Assembly: GCA_963718995.1 (NCBI GenBank)
Contig: CAVRAP010000018.1
Coordinates: 1-64,000, forward strand
Direction: 5' to 3'
Origin: UBA4744 sp963718995
GTDB taxonomy: Bacteria; Actinomycetota; Acidimicrobiia; Spongiisociales; UBA4744
DNA: 64,000 nt
Shown here: piece by piece, positions 61,407 to 64,000 of the stretch
How the letters are laid out: the number at the start of each line of letters is the position of its first letter
Position numbering within the stretch: position 1 is the stretch's first letter
Made by a program: the position numbers and the translations under genes
The notes under the pieces: model-generated
The model's input: the letters and a program-made list of their open reading frames with translations, nothing else
Told to the model about the DNA's origin: nothing
The model's database searches: none

Positions 61407-61820
61407 TCAGTCGGCAGGATCCAGATCGAGCGCTGCGGAATTGATGCAGTAGCGCAGGCCAGACGGTTGGGGGCCATCATCGAAAACATGTCCGAGGTGG
61501 GAGTCGCATCGGGCGCAGCGAACCTCGGTCCTGGTCATGCCGTGGCTGGTGTCAACCACCGTCGTGACCCGGTCGTCGGCCGTTGGCTCCCAGAAGCTCG
61601 GCCAGCCGGACCTCGAGTCGTACTTCGTGTCCGAGGAGAAGAGTTCGGCGCCGCACGCCACGCAGCGGAAGGTTCCGTCGTCCTTGGTGTGGACGTAGGT
61701 GCCCGAGAATGGTGGCTCGGTTGCACCCTGCCGGGTGACGGCGAATTGCTGGGGCGTCAAACGCTGGCGCCATCCCTCATCTGTGGTGGGAAGTTGGTCG
61801 TCGGGGATCTCATTGGTCAT
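61407..61820 (-). CDS. msrB: Peptide-methionine (R)-S-oxide reductase
   Basis: 137 residues: zinc cysteines in FRCVACGAELF and RCARCDSHLGHVFDDGP, and the catalytic Cys in RYCINSAALDLD. SRSGWPSFW and the GTYVHTKDDG segment are family hallmarks. Repairs methionine-R-sulfoxide in proteins. Confidence 0.96.
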   Translation of the reverse strand: MTNEIPDDQLPTTDEGWRQRLTPQQFAVTRQGATEPPFSGTYVHTKDDGTFRCVACGAELFSSDTKYDSRSGWPSFWEPTADDRVTTVVDTSHGMTRTEVRCARCDSHLGHVFDDGPQPSGLRYCINSAALDLDPAD

Positions 61821-61829
61821 GGTCGCTCC

Positions 61830-62339
61830 TCACGGTCTTGAAGCTTCAACACCCGCGTAGCCGTTCTCGTTCCATTCTCTGCCCATGGCTATCAAGAAGC
61901 CGGTAGCTCGTTCTGCTCGTGGGTACCGATCAACCAAGGCTTGGAAGGCATCTCCATGGCCCGGCTCGCGAAGGTGTGCGAGCTCGTGGACTATGAGGTA
62001 GTCCAATACCCAGTCCGGGAAACCCGCCACACGGCTGGAGATGCGGATCGTCCGGTTCTCCGGGGTGCACGACCCCCATCGGCTTGTTTGGTTCTCAACC
62101 CACCGGATCGAATCCGGTAACGGGAGGTCATAGAGGCGCGACAGCCGCCTGGCCCGCTTGGTCAGCTCGATCGGCTCGGCGGCGGCCCGCAGCTCGAACT
62201 TCGACTTCATCAAACCCACCCAATGACGCTCCTCCGAGCGGCTCATGGTTGCGGGAATGGCAACCCGGAGGACATCGCCGACAAGGCGAGCTTGCACCGT
62301 TTTCTTACGGCGGTCACTGCGAATCACTTCGATGTTCAC
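61830..62339 (-). CDS. YgjP-like (M48/DUF45) metallopeptidase
   Basis: 169 residues: zinc-site motif VHELAHLREPGHGDAF and the upstream RWGSCTPENRTIRISSRVAG. This is the WLM/YgjP family of predicted metal-dependent peptidases. It is 9 bases upstream of msrB on the same strand, so co-transcription is likely. Confidence 0.9.
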   Translation of the reverse strand: MNIEVIRSDRRKKTVQARLVGDVLRVAIPATMSRSEERHWVGLMKSKFELRAAAEPIELTKRARRLSRLYDLPLPDSIRWVENQTSRWGSCTPENRTIRISSRVAGFPDWVLDYLIVHELAHLREPGHGDAFQALVDRYPRAERATGFLIAMGREWNENGYAGVEASRP

Positions 62340-62454
62340 GATCGGCGATGCTACCGGTCACGGGTGACAAGCGGTGGGCGAGCGTTCCGGCCACGGTCTT
62401 CACGCGCAAACCAAGATTTGCAGTATGCTAACAATTGCAAGCACAGGAGCTGCG

Positions 62455-63076
62455 ATGCAATCCACCGATCTCCCCCAACTGACTCCGGTTGAACTGACTC
62501 TGCCGAACGGCACGGTCGTTTCTCTGCGTCCGCTCGGCCCGGATGATCGGGAGACGGCTCGCCGTCGGCTTCGAACGGCTCTCGGCGGAGAGCCGCTACC
62601 GGCGTTTCATGACACCGACCCCCCGTCTCTCCGCCGGCGAGCTGAACTACTTCAGCAAGATCGATTATCGGAACCACTTCGCCTGGGGCGTACAGGTGGT
62701 GAAGCCGGACGGGCTGGATGGTGCGGGGGTCGCTCGATTCGTTCGCCTGGCCGGACAAGAAGATGCGGCCGATACCGCATACACGGTGCTCGATGAGTAC
62801 CAGGGAATCGGGATCGGACAGGTGCTCTTCCGGGCACTGGCGATTGCCGGTCACGTGAATGATGTTCGGCAATTCCACTTTGACGTTCTGTCCGACAACC
62901 GGCCGATGCTCGGGGTTCTCAAGAAGTTCGGGGTCCCGGTGGATTCGGTGTCGGCCGGTATCGTCCACGCCGTTCTCGATGTGGACTCGTTTGTGGCGGG
63001 GTTGGGTTCGTGGCCACCCGCCAAGGCGCTTTCCGAACTAGCCAGAGCGGTTCGAACCCTGCCAAATTCCTCATAA
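62455..63076 (+). CDS. GNAT-family acetyltransferase, one frameshift
   Basis: The N-terminus (VELTLPNGTVVSLRPLGPDD) and the rest (LAVGFERLSAESRYRRF, ARFVRLAGQEDAADTAYTVL, EYQGIGIGQVLFRALAIAG) are in different frames that meet near 62553. Removing one A from GAGACGG joins them as DRE followed by RLAVGFERL. The CoA-binding QGIGIG loop is intact. About 206 residues. AGGAG lies before ATG 62455. Divergent from the YgjP gene. Confidence 0.82.
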
Positions 63077-63239
63077 CGGACGCCCTACCTACCCGGCCCG
63101 TTAACATCGTGACGCACAGCGGCTCATGGCGGACTTCCGAGTGCGCCGGACGGCTGTGGCAGCGGACCGCGCCGGTCAGTTTGGTGTTACCTCGCCTGTG
63201 CGGTTTCACGATGCATGTTCACGAAGAGAGGTTTTGACA

Positions 63240-64000
63240 ATGGTTGACGAGCGCAAATGGGTATACGGTTTTGACGAGGTCGAGGCCGCCGAGTCTTACA
63301 TGGGAGGCTCCTGGGACGGCGTCCGTGGATTGATGGGGGGCAAGGGCGCCAACCTCGCCGAGATGACCAGGGTCGGGGTGCCGGTTCCGCCCGGTTTCAC
63401 CGTCACTACCGAGGCCTGCAACGCCTACCTCGAAGCCGGGGCGCAGTTCCCGGGAGCGATGTGGGATCAGGCCCTCAGTGCTCTGAAGCACGTTGAGGAA
63501 CAGACCGGGAAGACCTTCGGCGATGCGTCGAACCCTCTGCTCGTGTCGTGCCGTTCCGGTGCCAAGTTCTCCATGCCCGGGATGATGGACACGGTGCTGA
63601 ATATCGGCCTCAATGATGAGGTCGCGGTTGGAATGGTGAAACTGATCGGCGACGAACGGTTTGTGTACGACTCGTACCGCCGTCTCGTCCAGATGTTCGG
63701 AACCGTGGTGCTCGGTCTCGAAACCGAGCCATTCGAAGAGGTTCTCGCCGAATATCGAAAGCAGCACGGCGTGGACAACGATGCGGCACTTCCGCCTGAG
63801 GCTTTGAAAGAAGTCGTCGAACGTTTCAAGGTCCTGGCCCCGGCCTTTCCGCAGGATCCGATCGATCAACTCCGATTGGCCACAGAGGCGGTTTTCAAGT
63901 CGTGGAATGGCAAGCGGGCCTTCGACTATCGGAATGCCGCCAAGATCGCTCACGACCTCGGGACGGCCGTGAACATCCAGACGATGGTGTTCGGCAACAT
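63240..64000 (+). CDS. ppdK: Pyruvate, phosphate dikinase, N-terminal part
   Basis: Runs off the window end with about 253 residues visible of roughly 880. It begins with VDERKWVYGFDEVEA, then the nucleotide-binding GLMGGKGANLAEMTRVGVPV, PGFTVTTEAC and VSCRSGAKFSMPGMMDTVLN, all PPDK hallmarks. It interconverts pyruvate + ATP + Pi and PEP + AMP + PPi. AAGAGAGG lies 9 bases before the start. The 163 bases upstream (63077-63239) show no gene. Confidence 0.95.
   Translation, partial: MVDERKWVYGFDEVEAAESYMGGSWDGVRGLMGGKGANLAEMTRVGVPVPPGFTVTTEACNAYLEAGAQFPGAMWDQALSALKHVEEQTGKTFGDASNPLLVSCRSGAKFSMPGMMDTVLNIGLNDEVAVGMVKLIGDERFVYDSYRRLVQMFGTVVLGLETEPFEEVLAEYRKQHGVDNDAALPPEALKEVVERFKVLAPAFPQDPIDQLRLATEAVFKSWNGKRAFDYRNAAKIAHDLGTAVNIQTMVFGN

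Overview
The window is a GC-rich, gene-dense chromosomal segment of an actinobacterium (Actinomycetota). The call rests on the dnaK-grpE-dnaJ-hspR order with a MerR-type HspR repressor, a DUF3039 protein, an MprAB/PepD-like cluster, many GTG/TTG starts and possible leaderless genes. An uncultured Acidimicrobiia-like lineage is my best guess; the class is inference. There are no rRNA or tRNA genes, no CRISPR array, no phage and no insertion sequence.

Layout. 0-6.6 kb: dxs, then an aapJQMP-type amino-acid ABC operon. 6.6-11.2 kb: small genes, an M20 amidohydrolase, an SPFH/NfeD pair and a thioesterase, separated by short heptamer repeats. 11.2-23.9 kb: clpB, a second thioesterase, an AAA ATPase, archease-mscL-rtcB (RNA ligation), a methyltransferase, then hspR, dnaJ, grpE and dnaK on the minus strand. 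23.9-33.6 kb: an ArsM-like methyltransferase, a truncated ABC ATPase fused in frame to an aldehyde dehydrogenase, a CYTH protein, an ECF sigma factor with a membrane-anchored partner, and a regulator plus ABC-2 exporter operon. 33.7-45.4 kb: an envelope-stress block: ABC export operon (lipoprotein, adaptor, ATPase, FtsX-like permease), divergent two-component system, HtrA/PepD-like protease, and two paralogous secreted proteins. 46-50.1 kb: a DUF4129/MoxR/DUF58 cluster. 50.2-55.8 kb: a Crp/Fnr regulator, TlpA-like thioredoxin, CcdA-like protein and TSUP transporter. 55.9-64 kb: patatin, SDR, AlkA-type glycosylase, ParA, MsrB, YgjP-like peptidase, a GNAT protein and the start of ppdK.

The best leads are regulatory. 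(1) Five promoters between 37.8 and 45.4 kb (export operon, response regulator, protease, both secreted proteins) carry TTCTCA-like hexamers spaced exactly 11 bp, ending 49-61 bp before the start codon. This fits one OmpR-family regulon run by the local two-component system. (2) TGTCG-N6-CGACA sites lie in the Crp/Fnr-TlpA intergenic region and again before ccdA, suggesting a small thiol-redox regulon. (3) Four copies of an intergenic palindrome with TTTTGGCG/CGCCAAAA arms lie between genes; three of them reach the stop codon of a neighbour.

Quality warning. At least nine conserved genes (M20 peptidase, clpB, AAA ATPase, rtcB, methyltransferase, grpE, CYTH, cupin, GNAT) are interrupted by single-base frame changes. 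Several are repaired by one base in a homopolymer. Sequence or assembly error is more likely than mass gene decay.
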